From JAZKAR01 sp040389065 (GTDB lineage Bacteria; Pseudomonadota; Gammaproteobacteria; Burkholderiales; Casimicrobiaceae): 64,000 bases of DNA. Made by a program: the position numbers and the translations under genes. This document shows, in pieces, positions 49,837 through 58,102 of this stretch (position 1 is the first letter of the stretch; the number at the start of each line of letters is the position of its first letter). The notes under the pieces are model-generated. The model made no database searches and was not told the DNA's origin. It was given only the letters and a program-made list of their open reading frames with translations. Location of the stretch: contig JAZKAR010000004.1 in the NCBI GenBank assembly GCA_040389065.1, positions 62,001 through 126,000 of the forward strand, given 5' to 3'.

Positions 49837-51276
49837 ATGACAGCTAGCGATAAAAAAGCTGAAAATGGGTTTGATTCGTCTCCAAGAGCGAATGGTTTCA
49901 GCATTCATGCTGAATCGTTAGGAAGCCCTGCATTTCGTCAAACCTACGGTATTCGTTATGCCCATGCAGCAGGAGCCATGTACAAAAGCATTGCTTCTAA
50001 AGAGCTTGTGATTAGCATGGCTAAAGCAGGGCTATTAGGTTTTTTGGGAACGGGCGGCATGAAGTACGAAGAGGTTGAGGCTGCTATACAAGCGATACAG
50101 CAGGCGCTTCCGCATCAACAAAATTATGGTGTTAATCTATTAAATAATTTGTTTCAAGCAGATTATGAATCTCACATGGTCGACTTGTATCTAAAGTACG
50201 GTATTCGTACTATCGAAGCAGCTGCGTATTTAGATGTTTCTAGCGAATTAATTCGGTTTCGATTGTTAGGGTTAAAACAAAATGAAACAGGAAATATCAT
50301 TTGTACCCACAATATCATTGCCAAAGTATCACGCCCGGAAGTTGCGGCTGTGTTTATGCGACCCCCCTCTGAATCGATCGTTCAAAAACTGCTTAAGCTG
50401 AATAAAATATCAGCACAACAAGCTCAATGGGGTAAGTTGTTTCCTGTAGCCACCGATATTTGCATAGAATCTGATTCGGGAGGCCATACCGATCAAGGTG
50501 TTGCTCTTGCACTATTGCCAGCTATGCAGCGTTTACGGCAAGACGTTCAACAAGAGCACCAGTATGCTGAACCCTTAAGGCTTGGCGCCGCAGGGGGAAT
50601 TGGCACCCCTGAAGCCGCCGCTGCGATGTTTATGATGGGAGCTGATTTTATCGTTACAGGTTCCATTAATCAGTGCACGGTAGAGGCGGGTACCAGTGAT
50701 GCTGTTAAAGAGTTATTGCAGGATATTAATATTCAAGATACCGAATATGCACCCGCTGGTGATATGTTTGAGTTTGGTGCGAAAGTGCAAGTATTAAAAA
50801 AAGGGATGTTTTTTCCTGCCAGAGCCAACAAGCTTTATGCTTTGTACCAACAATATGACTCGCTCGATGCGCTGGATGAAAAAACAAAAAATCAATTACA
50901 GACCAAGTATTTTAAACGCACGTTTGACGAAATATGGAACGAAACACGTACTTATTATTTAAGTAAATATCCAGAGGTTATCCATAAGGCTGAGCAATCA
51001 CCTAAGCATAAAATGGCTTTAATTTTTAAATGGTATTTTATACATAGCAGCCGTTTGGCTCTCAGCGGCAGTGCTACACAGAAAACAGACTACCAGGTTC
51101 ATACTGGCCCTGCGTTAGGAGCGTTTAACCAATGGGTAAAAGGTACTCAGCGTGAGCATTGGCGAAATCGATATGTTGCTGAAATTAATGAGTATTTAAT
51201 GCAAAGCACAGCAGCGTTGCTGACTCAACGTTTTGCAAGTTTTATACAGGCTGAGCGCTCCCCAAATGCAAAATGA
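49837..51276 (+). CDS. trans-acting enoyl reductase, PfaD type
   Basis: A 479-residue FMN-dependent enoyl reductase of the PfaD/2-nitropropane-dioxygenase-like family, which in trans-AT systems reduces enoyl-ACP in modules lacking an ER. It has the TIM-barrel FMN landmarks SGGHTD, AAGGIGTPEAAAAMFMMGADF and VTGSINQCTVEAGTS, and the long C-terminal helical half seen in PfaD (KYFKRTFDEIWNET, FKWYFIHSSRLA). No cis ER exists in the PKS, so it decides which double bonds are saturated. It begins 119 bases after the PKS stop on the same strand, with a weak TAGGG site before the ATG, so co-transcription is likely. It is encoded as a stand-alone protein here, not fused to an AT as in some clusters. Confidence 0.93.
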   Translation: MTASDKKAENGFDSSPRANGFSIHAESLGSPAFRQTYGIRYAHAAGAMYKSIASKELVISMAKAGLLGFLGTGGMKYEEVEAAIQAIQQALPHQQNYGVNLLNNLFQADYESHMVDLYLKYGIRTIEAAAYLDVSSELIRFRLLGLKQNETGNIICTHNIIAKVSRPEVAAVFMRPPSESIVQKLLKLNKISAQQAQWGKLFPVATDICIESDSGGHTDQGVALALLPAMQRLRQDVQQEHQYAEPLRLGAAGGIGTPEAAAAMFMMGADFIVTGSINQCTVEAGTSDAVKELLQDINIQDTEYAPAGDMFEFGAKVQVLKKGMFFPARANKLYALYQQYDSLDALDEKTKNQLQTKYFKRTFDEIWNETRTYYLSKYPEVIHKAEQSPKHKMALIFKWYFIHSSRLALSGSATQKTDYQVHTGPALGAFNQWVKGTQREHWRNRYVAEINEYLMQSTAALLTQRFASFIQAERSPNAK

Positions 51277-51310
51277 CTGCGTGCAGGCAATATATTGCTC
51301 ATACTCTAAA

Positions 51311-51426
51311 AAAGCTACGCAGTTTACCTCTCTTAGTGTTGCTAGCAACTTGCCGTACTGCTTGTAGTGTCTGCGTTGCGATGCGGGGCATCCCATGCTT
51401 GATAGAGTTCAACTGCGTAACTTCTA
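51311..51426. repeat. dispersed inverted-end element, copy 4
   Basis: The left end AAAGCTACGCAGTTTACCTC and the right end on the reverse strand AGAAGTTACGCAGTTGAACTC are inverted repeats sharing the core TACGCAGTT. The interior (TTGCCGTACTG..., TGTCTGCGTTGCGATG) is related to copy 3. It lies between the enoyl reductase and AT genes of one apparent operon, so it may form an RNA structure that changes downstream expression. Confidence 0.65.
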
Positions 51427-51468
51427 ACGAGTGTTAATAAATAGCTTTAAATGTAAAGAGGGGATCTT

Positions 51469-52749
51469 ATGACAACGTATTTATTTCCTGGCCAGGGTTC
51501 ACAGGCGCGAGGCATGGCTGCCGAGTTGTTCGATAAGTTTCCCAATATGACAAAAATAGCTAGTGATATTTTAGGGTATTCGATCAAATCATTATGCCTT
51601 GAAGACCCTAAGCGCCAATTAAATAGTACAGAGTTTACACAACCCGCTTTATACGTGGCGAATGCCTTATTTTATCAACAGGCGTTAAAAGAGGCGGGTG
51701 CTCCTCAGTATGTTGCAGGGCACAGCCTAGGTGAGTACAACGCGTTACAAGCAGCTGGCGTAATAAGCTTTGAGGAGGGGGTGCAACTGGTTAAAAAGCG
51801 TGGCGAGTTAATGAGTCACGCACCGGCAGGCAGCATGGCAGCTATTTTAGGGCTAAGTTACGACGAAGTAAAAAAGTACTTGGTAGATCATCATTTATTA
51901 GGCATCGATATCGCTAATGCTAATGCGCCTACACAGATTGTTATTTCTGGGCGGCTAGATGATATTAGTGCGGCAAAAAATGTATTTGAAAAACTAGCTC
52001 ATACAGGAGTGAACTATATTCCTTTGAAAGTGAGCGGTGCATTCCATTCTCGCTACATGATCGAAGCGCAAGAAACGTTTGAAGCGTTTCTGAAAACGTT
52101 TGAATTTTCAGAGCCTCAATTTCCAGTGATTGCCAACATAACCGGCAAACCCTATCAGTATGGAAGCGTAGACCACATGTTAGCCAACCAGATCACCCAT
52201 TCTGTGCACTGGGCAGATAGCATGCGCTATATGTTAGAACAAGGAGAAACAGAATTTAAGGAAATTGGGCCTGGTACTGTATTAACAAAATTGTTAAATC
52301 TCATAAGAGCCGATTGGGATTCACATAAGCAACACAACACTATTGCTACAGATGAACGTGAGGCATTTATAGGTCATATAGGCCATATAGGCCAAGAAAC
52401 AATAGGCGCAACTGTCGACCCAACGATAGGCCTAACAACTGCTGATGCGCAGATAGCTGAAGGTACTCTTGCAAATCAGAATGATGCAGCTATTAGTATT
52501 AACATGAATCCTGAAAATACTAAACTAGCATCAAATTCTTATGAGGAAAAAATAGTTAAAGTTAAAGAGCGTTTGGAAAAATGGAACAAAACGTACCCAA
52601 TCGGTACCAAAGTTCAAGTAAAGGGTTACAGTGAGATACTTGAAACTCGAACGCTAGCAATGATGCTGTTCGGTCATCGTGCAGCTATCTACATGCAAGG
52701 CTATAAAGGATATTTTGCATTAGATGATGTCAATGTGGTCAATGAGTAA
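51469..52749 (+). CDS. trans-acting malonyl-CoA acyltransferase
   Basis: A 426-residue stand-alone AT that should load malonyl units onto the AT-less modules. Sequence marks are LFPGQGSQ at the start, the nucleophile Ser86 in GHSLGEY, and His193 in GAFHSRYM. GAFHS is the malonyl-type specificity motif. After the AT fold (to about residue 285) comes a flexible linker with IGHIGHIGQ. A C-terminal domain follows (about 355-420: YPIGTKVQVKGYSE, LFGHRAAIYMQGY-GYF), a tail known from trans-AT loading ATs. GAGGGG precedes the ATG by 5 bases. It is 193 bases downstream of the enoyl reductase gene, with element copy 4 between them. Confidence 0.93.
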   Translation: MTTYLFPGQGSQARGMAAELFDKFPNMTKIASDILGYSIKSLCLEDPKRQLNSTEFTQPALYVANALFYQQALKEAGAPQYVAGHSLGEYNALQAAGVISFEEGVQLVKKRGELMSHAPAGSMAAILGLSYDEVKKYLVDHHLLGIDIANANAPTQIVISGRLDDISAAKNVFEKLAHTGVNYIPLKVSGAFHSRYMIEAQETFEAFLKTFEFSEPQFPVIANITGKPYQYGSVDHMLANQITHSVHWADSMRYMLEQGETEFKEIGPGTVLTKLLNLIRADWDSHKQHNTIATDEREAFIGHIGHIGQETIGATVDPTIGLTTADAQIAEGTLANQNDAAISINMNPENTKLASNSYEEKIVKVKERLEKWNKTYPIGTKVQVKGYSEILETRTLAMMLFGHRAAIYMQGYKGYFALDDVNVVNE

Positions 52750-52838
52750 GCTGTAAAGGAGTTTTAACCTTGAGTGTGTGAGAATAACTGATTTCATTTG
52801 TCTTTCTCGCCTAGGTTTGAATCCAGAAAGTTTTCAGC

Positions 52839-52898
52839 GAATAGTGAGTCGAATAGTGAGTCGAATAGTGAGTCGAATAGTGAGTCGAATAGTGAGTC
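52839..52898 (+). repeat. five perfect 12-bp tandem repeats before the second AT gene
   Basis: The unit GAATAGTGAGTC occurs five times without change. The copy number keeps the reading frame (12 bases), and in the AT frame it would code for a repeated R-I-V-S. It ends 5 bases before the likely start ATG at 52904 and its GTGAG may act as a ribosome-binding site. Confidence 0.9.
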
Positions 52899-52903
52899 AA
52901 GCG

Positions 52904-53869
52904 ATGGCTGAGCGACAAAACGTTTTTTTATTTTCGGGGCAGGGCAGCCAATACTACCAAATGGGCAAGAGTCTATTTCAAATACCAGTATTTAAGCAAA
53001 CTATGCATGATCTCGATCAGGTAGCAGAAAGCTTACTTGGCGAATCGGTGATTGCACATATTTATAATTCAAAATATTCATTCAAAGATACATTCGACCA
53101 AATCCATCTTTCTCATCCAGCAATTTTTATGGTAGAGATTGCAACTGCCTATACGTTAATAAGCATGGGTATAAAACCAGATAGTGTACTTGGGTACAGT
53201 CTGGGAATGTTTGCCGCTGCAACCCTCGCGGGGTCTCTTACTGCAGAAGAAGCACTTAGAGCAGTCATTGAACAAGCACGATGTATTGAGCAATATTGCC
53301 CTGAGGGCGGAATGGTCGCCATTGTAGAAGATACGCAATTGTTTCAAGATGCTCATTATCAACTTAGTAAGTACAGTGAACTTGCTGCTATAAACTTTGA
53401 TACGCATTTTGTAATTTCTGCTTCTAATCATGATTTAAATAGGCTAGAACCAGCTCTAAAAGAATTTACTTCTCAAAAGCTACCTGTTACATATGCATTT
53501 CATTCTCATTGGATTGAAGGTGCAAAAGAGCCTTATTTAGAGTATTTGAAGTCAATTTATTTTAAAGTACCTCAATTGCCAATGTGGTGTTGCAAAAGTG
53601 GATCTATCGAAACGCGTTATTCAGCCGAAAAATTATGGTCACTAGTTCGGGAACCTATTCTTTTTAAAAAAACGATTAGCAATCTTGAGTCACGAGGTCG
53701 CTATAATTATATTGACTGTGGCCCTTCAAGCACGTTGGTAACTTTTTTGAAATATTTACTTTCTAATAATCTAATATCACATTCAACATCCAAATGTTTT
53801 CCTATCATAACGCCCTATGCTACAGAGATAAAAAATATTGAAAGAATTAAAGAAAATAGCGCTCATTAA
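52904..53869 (+). CDS. AT-like acyl hydrolase of trans-AT PKS
   Basis: A 321-residue second AT-fold protein (FLFSGQGSQYYQMG). The nucleophile is Ser99 in GYSLGMFAAA and the partner is His200 in YAFHSHWIEGA. The GYSLG form and the changed specificity motif (not GAFHS) resemble the PedC-like acyl hydrolases that clear stalled or acetylated carriers, so a proofreading role is more likely than malonyl loading. The start is not certain. The ATG at 52904 opens the AT fold exactly. A GTG at 52778 would add 42 residues including five R-I-V-S repeats. A strong AAAGGAG at 52755 is 8 bases before a TTG (52770) that stops after three codons, its TGA overlapping the GTG. The PPTase gene follows after 26 bases. 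Confidence 0.85.
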   Translation: MAERQNVFLFSGQGSQYYQMGKSLFQIPVFKQTMHDLDQVAESLLGESVIAHIYNSKYSFKDTFDQIHLSHPAIFMVEIATAYTLISMGIKPDSVLGYSLGMFAAATLAGSLTAEEALRAVIEQARCIEQYCPEGGMVAIVEDTQLFQDAHYQLSKYSELAAINFDTHFVISASNHDLNRLEPALKEFTSQKLPVTYAFHSHWIEGAKEPYLEYLKSIYFKVPQLPMWCCKSGSIETRYSAEKLWSLVREPILFKKTISNLESRGRYNYIDCGPSSTLVTFLKYLLSNNLISHSTSKCFPIITPYATEIKNIERIKENSAH

Positions 53870-53895
53870 ATCACAGTGCAAGAAAGGAGTTTAAA

Positions 53896-54684
53896 ATTTC
53901 TCTAAACGCACTCTCATTATCAACGATAGAAAAAAGTGATATTCATTCAGCAGTTCTTTCTCAAGACCATATTGATATTTGGTATATAGATCATCATGCG
54001 TTTTCTTTATATGAGTTGCAAGTAAAGTTTGAACACTGGATGAGTATTGAAGAAAAAGACCGCTTTAAAAAATTTGTGTTTGATAAAGATAAAAAAAGCT
54101 TTTTGGCAACACGATGTTTAATTCGTGTTGTACTTTCATTGTATGTTCCCGCTATTCCTCCTCAAATATGGAAATTCACGGAAAATAACTATGGAAAGCC
54201 TTTTATTGCCAATCAACTTCATACTTCTCTTTATTTTAATCTTTCTAATTCAACGAATCTGGCAGTGTGTGCCATTAGCGTTATAGATGAACACATTGGA
54301 ATTGATACAGAATGTAATACGCGATTGCCAGTGATGCATTCAATTATGGATATAAGTTTATCCAAACAAGAAAAAAAACAGGTATTTTCTCTGTCGCCAG
54401 AGCAGCAACAAAAACAAATACTTTTGTATTGGATCATTAAAGAGGCGTATATCAAAGCACAAGGCCTAGGTTTGCAGATTGATCTTAGTGAAATAACCGT
54501 TGAAACAGATCAGGATGATGCTATTTATATTGCGCACCCTACCATGCCCAATTTTCGGCCTTTAAACTGGAGTGTGCAGTGCTATGATTTAGCATCTCAA
54601 CATAATATTGCAGTGTGTTCGTTTCAAGAAAAAATTATGCAGTACCGAGCATTTTCAGCGTTGCCACTTTTATCTCATTACTAA
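53896..54684 (+). CDS. Sfp-type 4'-phosphopantetheinyl transferase, probable ATT start
   Basis: This enzyme converts apo-ACPs to the holo form using CoA, a need of all eight ACPs of the PKS. The diagnostic motifs are GIDTE (about 134-138; Mg2+ binding) and WIIKEAYIKAQGLGL. The region around FATRCLIRVVL-like SFLATRCLIRVVLS matches the usual RF/R block. The typical opening strand IDIWYID lies upstream of every ATG/GTG/TTG in the frame. The only codon that includes it and sits after the strong AAAGGAG (53883-53889, 6-base gap) is ATT at 53896, because an in-frame TAG at 53854 closes the frame further up. I therefore give an ATT start, 262 residues. A TTG at 54016 would lose 40 conserved residues. 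Last gene of the PKS operon. Confidence 0.85.
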   Translation: MSLNALSLSTIEKSDIHSAVLSQDHIDIWYIDHHAFSLYELQVKFEHWMSIEEKDRFKKFVFDKDKKSFLATRCLIRVVLSLYVPAIPPQIWKFTENNYGKPFIANQLHTSLYFNLSNSTNLAVCAISVIDEHIGIDTECNTRLPVMHSIMDISLSKQEKKQVFSLSPEQQQKQILLYWIIKEAYIKAQGLGLQIDLSEITVETDQDDAIYIAHPTMPNFRPLNWSVQCYDLASQHNIAVCSFQEKIMQYRAFSALPLLSHY

Positions 54685-54765
54685 TAGGCAGTACCGCAAA
54701 TGTTATAAGAGAGAAATGTAATATTCTATTTAAACGTTAGCAAAAAATTAGTATTTAGATGAGGG

Positions 54766-55665
54766 TTATTTATTAATAGAAATGCTACGTTTAAGTTGAT
54801 TTAAAAAATTGAATACTAATAAAGAGTTTTCATGCTCGCGTGTAGCGGCTGACATCATTAAATAAGCATCTTCATCAGAAAGAGGAATATAACGAACGCC
54901 CTCAATACGAAGAGAATCTATCGGCGAAGGTAAAACAGTAATACCTAATCCAGTTGCTACTAAACTAATTTTAGTTACCGCTTCGCCTGCTTCTTGCACA
55001 ATACGCTGTTCAAATCCTGCTTTCTTACAAAGCTGCTGCACATAGCGCCTAAATAATGTACCCGCAGCACTGGGGTATGCAATAAAACTTTCATCTTTAC
55101 ATTGAGCCAGTGAAATAGAGGGCAGTTCTGCAAACGGATGATGTTTGTGAACCACTAACAGTAATGGATCGCGACGAAGGGTAATCATACTAATACCTTC
55201 TGGCGCTGTAGGCTCATTTGATCGAACAATGCCTACATCGATTTTGTTATGCAAAAGGGCATTGAATTGATCAGGCGTGTACATTTCTTTCAGGCGTAAG
55301 GTAACGTTAGGGTAGCACTGCCGATATTCGTAAAGAATATTAGGCAAAAGGGAAGTCATGGGGAATGAGGCTGTGAATCCTAAGCGTAATTCGCCAAGTT
55401 CGCCATGAGCAATGCGTTGGGTTTTATCAACAGCGATTTTTACTTGATCAAGAATATGTTGGGCTTCTTCAAAAAAACATTTTCCGGCAGGGGTAAGGGC
55501 TACTTTTCGCTTGGTACGCTCAAATAGTTCTACGCCCATTTCTTTCTCTAAGGCTTGAATTTGCTGGCTTAACGGCGGTTGACCCATATTGAGGCGTTCC
55601 GCTGCCCGAGTAAAATGTAACTCTTCTGCCACAGTAATAAAATAGCGTAAATGACGCAGTTCCAT
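54766..55665 (-). CDS. LysR-family transcriptional regulator
   Basis: A 299-residue LTTR. The N-terminal helix-turn-helix is MELRHLRYFITVAEELHFTRAAERLNMGQPPLSQQIQALE, of the aromatic-degradation/YnfL-like branch. The effector-binding domain runs from about residue 90 (LRLGFTASF). It is divergent from an MFS transporter gene with 100 bases between start codons, the standard LTTR arrangement in which the regulator controls both genes. The start ATG has AGGA 8 bases upstream. It is convergent with the PKS operon end. It could sense the polyketide, but gene order alone does not show this. Confidence 0.92.
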   Translation of the reverse strand: MELRHLRYFITVAEELHFTRAAERLNMGQPPLSQQIQALEKEMGVELFERTKRKVALTPAGKCFFEEAQHILDQVKIAVDKTQRIAHGELGELRLGFTASFPMTSLLPNILYEYRQCYPNVTLRLKEMYTPDQFNALLHNKIDVGIVRSNEPTAPEGISMITLRRDPLLLVVHKHHPFAELPSISLAQCKDESFIAYPSAAGTLFRRYVQQLCKKAGFEQRIVQEAGEAVTKISLVATGLGITVLPSPIDSLRIEGVRYIPLSDEDAYLMMSAATREHENSLLVFNFLNQLKRSISINK

Positions 55666-55765
55666 GCGTATTTCCTAATTAAGTGTTTTAAAGTATGAAT
55701 ACCCCTATAAATATATATTGGACTCGATAAAGGAACAAGGCTTTAATAAAACCATGTAGATAGTT

Positions 55766-56971
55766 ATGGTGCTTGTTATGCCAATCGTTGCGCACTCTCC
55801 TGAATTCAAGTCAACTAATCGTGCTATGGCTTATGGCGGCTTTTCAGCGTTTTCCATGCTGTATGGGCTGCAACCGCTGATGCCTATGCTGTCTGCTGAT
55901 TTTCATGTGTCAGCCGTGGCAGGGAGCGGGGTAATATCAGTGTCAGCAGCGACACTGGCTGCTTCATTAATTCCTGCTAGTATTGTGGCGCGACGCTATG
56001 GATTAAAACCAATCATGTGTTTGGCATTGGCTTTGTCTGCTTTCTTGACACTGATCGCTGCCTGCACGACGAATTTAACTCAATTGTTAGTGTGCCGAGG
56101 ATTGCTGGGTATAGCATTAGCAGGTTTTCCTGCCATCGCAATGGCTTATTTGGGTGAAGAAATAGATGCTTTAGCCTTAGGCCGCTCCATTGGAATTTAT
56201 ATCGCTGGTAGCGCATTAGGTGGGCTATGCGGGCGTATGCTAATGGCGTTTTTAGCCGATTGGCTCTCATGGCGGGCAGCATTATGTTCACTAGGGTGTG
56301 TGGGGTTAATCGTTGCGTTTGAGTTTTGGCGGCTGTTACCAAATTCTCAACATTTTGAAGCGCAGCGGTTTAAGCTTAAAACATGGTGGGCAGATGTAAC
56401 CAGCCACTGGAGTGATGCCGGGTTGCCTTGGTTATTTATGCAGGGTTTTTTACTAATGGGCTGTTATGTCAGTCTCTATAACTATTTGGGCTATCGTTTA
56501 GTGGCAGCACCGTTTAATTTTCGCCCGGCCTCACTAGGCATGATGTCTGCAATGAATGTGATTGGCATTTTTGCCTCAACGTGGGCAGGGCGTGCCGCTG
56601 ATCAATATGGACGGCGCAAAGTGTTATGGTGGATGGTGGCGATTATGATGGCAGGTTTAATGGTAACCCTCACAAATCACATAAGTCTTCTATTAATAGG
56701 AGTAGGCATCTTTACCTTTGGTTTCTTTTCAGCGCATGCGATGGCTAGCAGTTGGGTAGGCCGGCGTGCGCAAACAGCCAAAACATTAGCCTCTTCTTTT
56801 TATGTATCAGCCTATTATTTAGGGTCGAGTTTAGTGGGGACGCTTTCTGGCTTTATCTGGCAAAGCTACCATTGGAAAGGAATGGTAATATTTTTAGGAA
56901 TATTGCTTTCAGTGTGTATGTTCATTGCATTAGAGTTACGTAAACTGGTGCCATTAAAAGTGTTGGCTTGA
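55766..56971 (+). CDS. MFS transporter, YnfM-like
   Basis: A 401-residue protein with about 12 membrane segments and the MFS signature between segments 2 and 3 (ARRYGLKPIM). A second GRAADQYGRRKV lies at the start of the C-terminal half. It resembles YnfM-like exporters, which are likewise divergent from a LysR gene. The substrate is unknown. Its closeness to the PKS locus makes export of the product possible, but regulator and transporter may simply be a housekeeping pair. The start is uncertain: neither the ATG at 55766 nor the in-frame ATG at 55778 has a clear ribosome-binding site. Confidence 0.88.
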   Translation: MVLVMPIVAHSPEFKSTNRAMAYGGFSAFSMLYGLQPLMPMLSADFHVSAVAGSGVISVSAATLAASLIPASIVARRYGLKPIMCLALALSAFLTLIAACTTNLTQLLVCRGLLGIALAGFPAIAMAYLGEEIDALALGRSIGIYIAGSALGGLCGRMLMAFLADWLSWRAALCSLGCVGLIVAFEFWRLLPNSQHFEAQRFKLKTWWADVTSHWSDAGLPWLFMQGFLLMGCYVSLYNYLGYRLVAAPFNFRPASLGMMSAMNVIGIFASTWAGRAADQYGRRKVLWWMVAIMMAGLMVTLTNHISLLLIGVGIFTFGFFSAHAMASSWVGRRAQTAKTLASSFYVSAYYLGSSLVGTLSGFIWQSYHWKGMVIFLGILLSVCMFIALELRKLVPLKVLA

Positions 56972-57045
56972 GGCAAGCTTGTTACGTTTAGGATAAACCT
57001 TAAACTCAGCAAAACTTAGACTCTAACGAGCTAGACTCTTAAGAA

Positions 57046-57609
57046 CTAAACTCTTAACGAGCCGCGAAATCCTCTGGCGGCATAGTAAGAGGCTGCACCA
57101 TTGTGATACACAAAAACCGTGTCGTAGCGGCGATCACAAAATAGTGCACCTCCAAGTTTTCTAATATTGTCAGGGGTATGTATCCAGCTTGAGGTTTTTA
57201 AGTCAAACGTTCCCAGCTTTTGTAATTCCCGATATTGCTCTTCTGTTAAAAGCTCGATTCCCATCGCAGCAGCCATATCGATAGCGTTATGTTCAGGCCT
57301 ATGTTCTTTCCTTGATGCTTGCGCTTCACCGTCGTAACAAATGCTTCTTCGATTTTTTGGGCTTTCCGTAGAGCAATCAAAAAAAATGTACTCATCAATA
57401 TTTTTATCATAGCCAACAACATCTGGTTCACCGCCTGTTGTTTCCATTTCATTTAGTGACCAAAGCTTTTCTTGATTAGCTTCTAGCTTTTTTTGTACCT
57501 TAGTCCACTCAATATCTTGATGGCGATACATATTGTTATCAAAACGCGTTTTTAGTAATTTGAACAGCTCTTCACATTGTTTTTCTTCTATAACGTTTGC
57601 GCTTTGCAT
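57046..57609 (-). CDS. DUF4256-family protein
   Basis: A 187-residue protein matching the DUF4256 pattern: W-L-EMETTGGEPDVVGYD, YIFFDCSTESPKNRRSICYDGEA, EHNAIDMAAAMGIELLTEEQYR, and a C-terminal GGALFCDRRYDTVFVYHNGA-SYYA-RGFRG. The family role is unknown. AAAGG precedes the ATG. It may form a transcription unit with the two GNAT genes upstream on the same strand, since only 18 bases separate it from the nearer one. It is often found as a lone stress- or housekeeping-type gene. Confidence 0.85.
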   Translation of the reverse strand: MQSANVIEEKQCEELFKLLKTRFDNNMYRHQDIEWTKVQKKLEANQEKLWSLNEMETTGGEPDVVGYDKNIDEYIFFDCSTESPKNRRSICYDGEAQASRKEHRPEHNAIDMAAAMGIELLTEEQYRELQKLGTFDLKTSSWIHTPDNIRKLGGALFCDRRYDTVFVYHNGAASYYAARGFRGSLRV

Positions 57610-57627
57610 GTGTACCTTTCTGTTTTG

Positions 57628-58059
57628 CTAGGCATTATTGTTAGTAGAGTTGAGAAATGAAAAGCGATAAATATCCTCACGCTTTTTCCATCCCTGTTTT
57701 GTCCAATACTGAATGGCAGTTTCATTGTTAATAAGCACATCAATATGCGCTTTAACGATGCCAAGAGATTCCAAGCGCTCGATGCATAATGAAACCATTT
57801 TCTTTGCAATGCCTTTTCCTCTATGCTCAGGGCTAACAATCAAATGTTGTAAGTAACCGCGTCTACCATCATGCCCACACATTACACAACCTACCACAAT
57901 GCTATTTTGTTCTGCAATAAAACTTAAACCCGGATTGCGATCGAGATAACGGCTAGTGGCTTCACGCGAATCTGCATCGCGGAAGGTTACCCCGGGTGTG
58001 TTCCTCATGAGCGTAATCACTGAATCGTAATCAGCGATGTTCATTTCGCGTATATTCAT
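57628..58059 (-). CDS. GNAT acetyltransferase
   Basis: A 143-residue GCN5-related N-acetyltransferase starting MNIREMNIADYDSVITLM, the usual first strand. The acetyl-CoA-binding loop is SPEHRGKGIAKKM, followed by NETAIQYWTKQGWKKREDIYRF typical of motif B. The acceptor substrate is unknown. The start was moved 20 codons in from the longest frame because this ATG begins the domain and has TTAGG upstream. The previous gene is another GNAT (43 bases away), so two acetyltransferase genes lie head-to-tail. Confidence 0.88.
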   Translation of the reverse strand: MNIREMNIADYDSVITLMRNTPGVTFRDADSREATSRYLDRNPGLSFIAEQNSIVVGCVMCGHDGRRGYLQHLIVSPEHRGKGIAKKMVSLCIERLESLGIVKAHIDVLINNETAIQYWTKQGWKKREDIYRFSFLNSTNNNA

Positions 58060-58102
58060 TTTTAAGCCTAAGGTATAGTTAGTTGAAGATATTTCACTCG
58101 TT

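Noticed and set aside
52904..53869. Second AT as another malonyl loader
   Set aside because: GYSLG and the missing GAFHS motif fit acyl hydrolases better, though loading activity cannot be excluded.
57015..57061. Short repeats resembling TTAGACTCTAACGAG
   Set aside because: Three imperfect copies of about 15 bases, partly inside the end of the DUF4256 gene; too short and degenerate to call.
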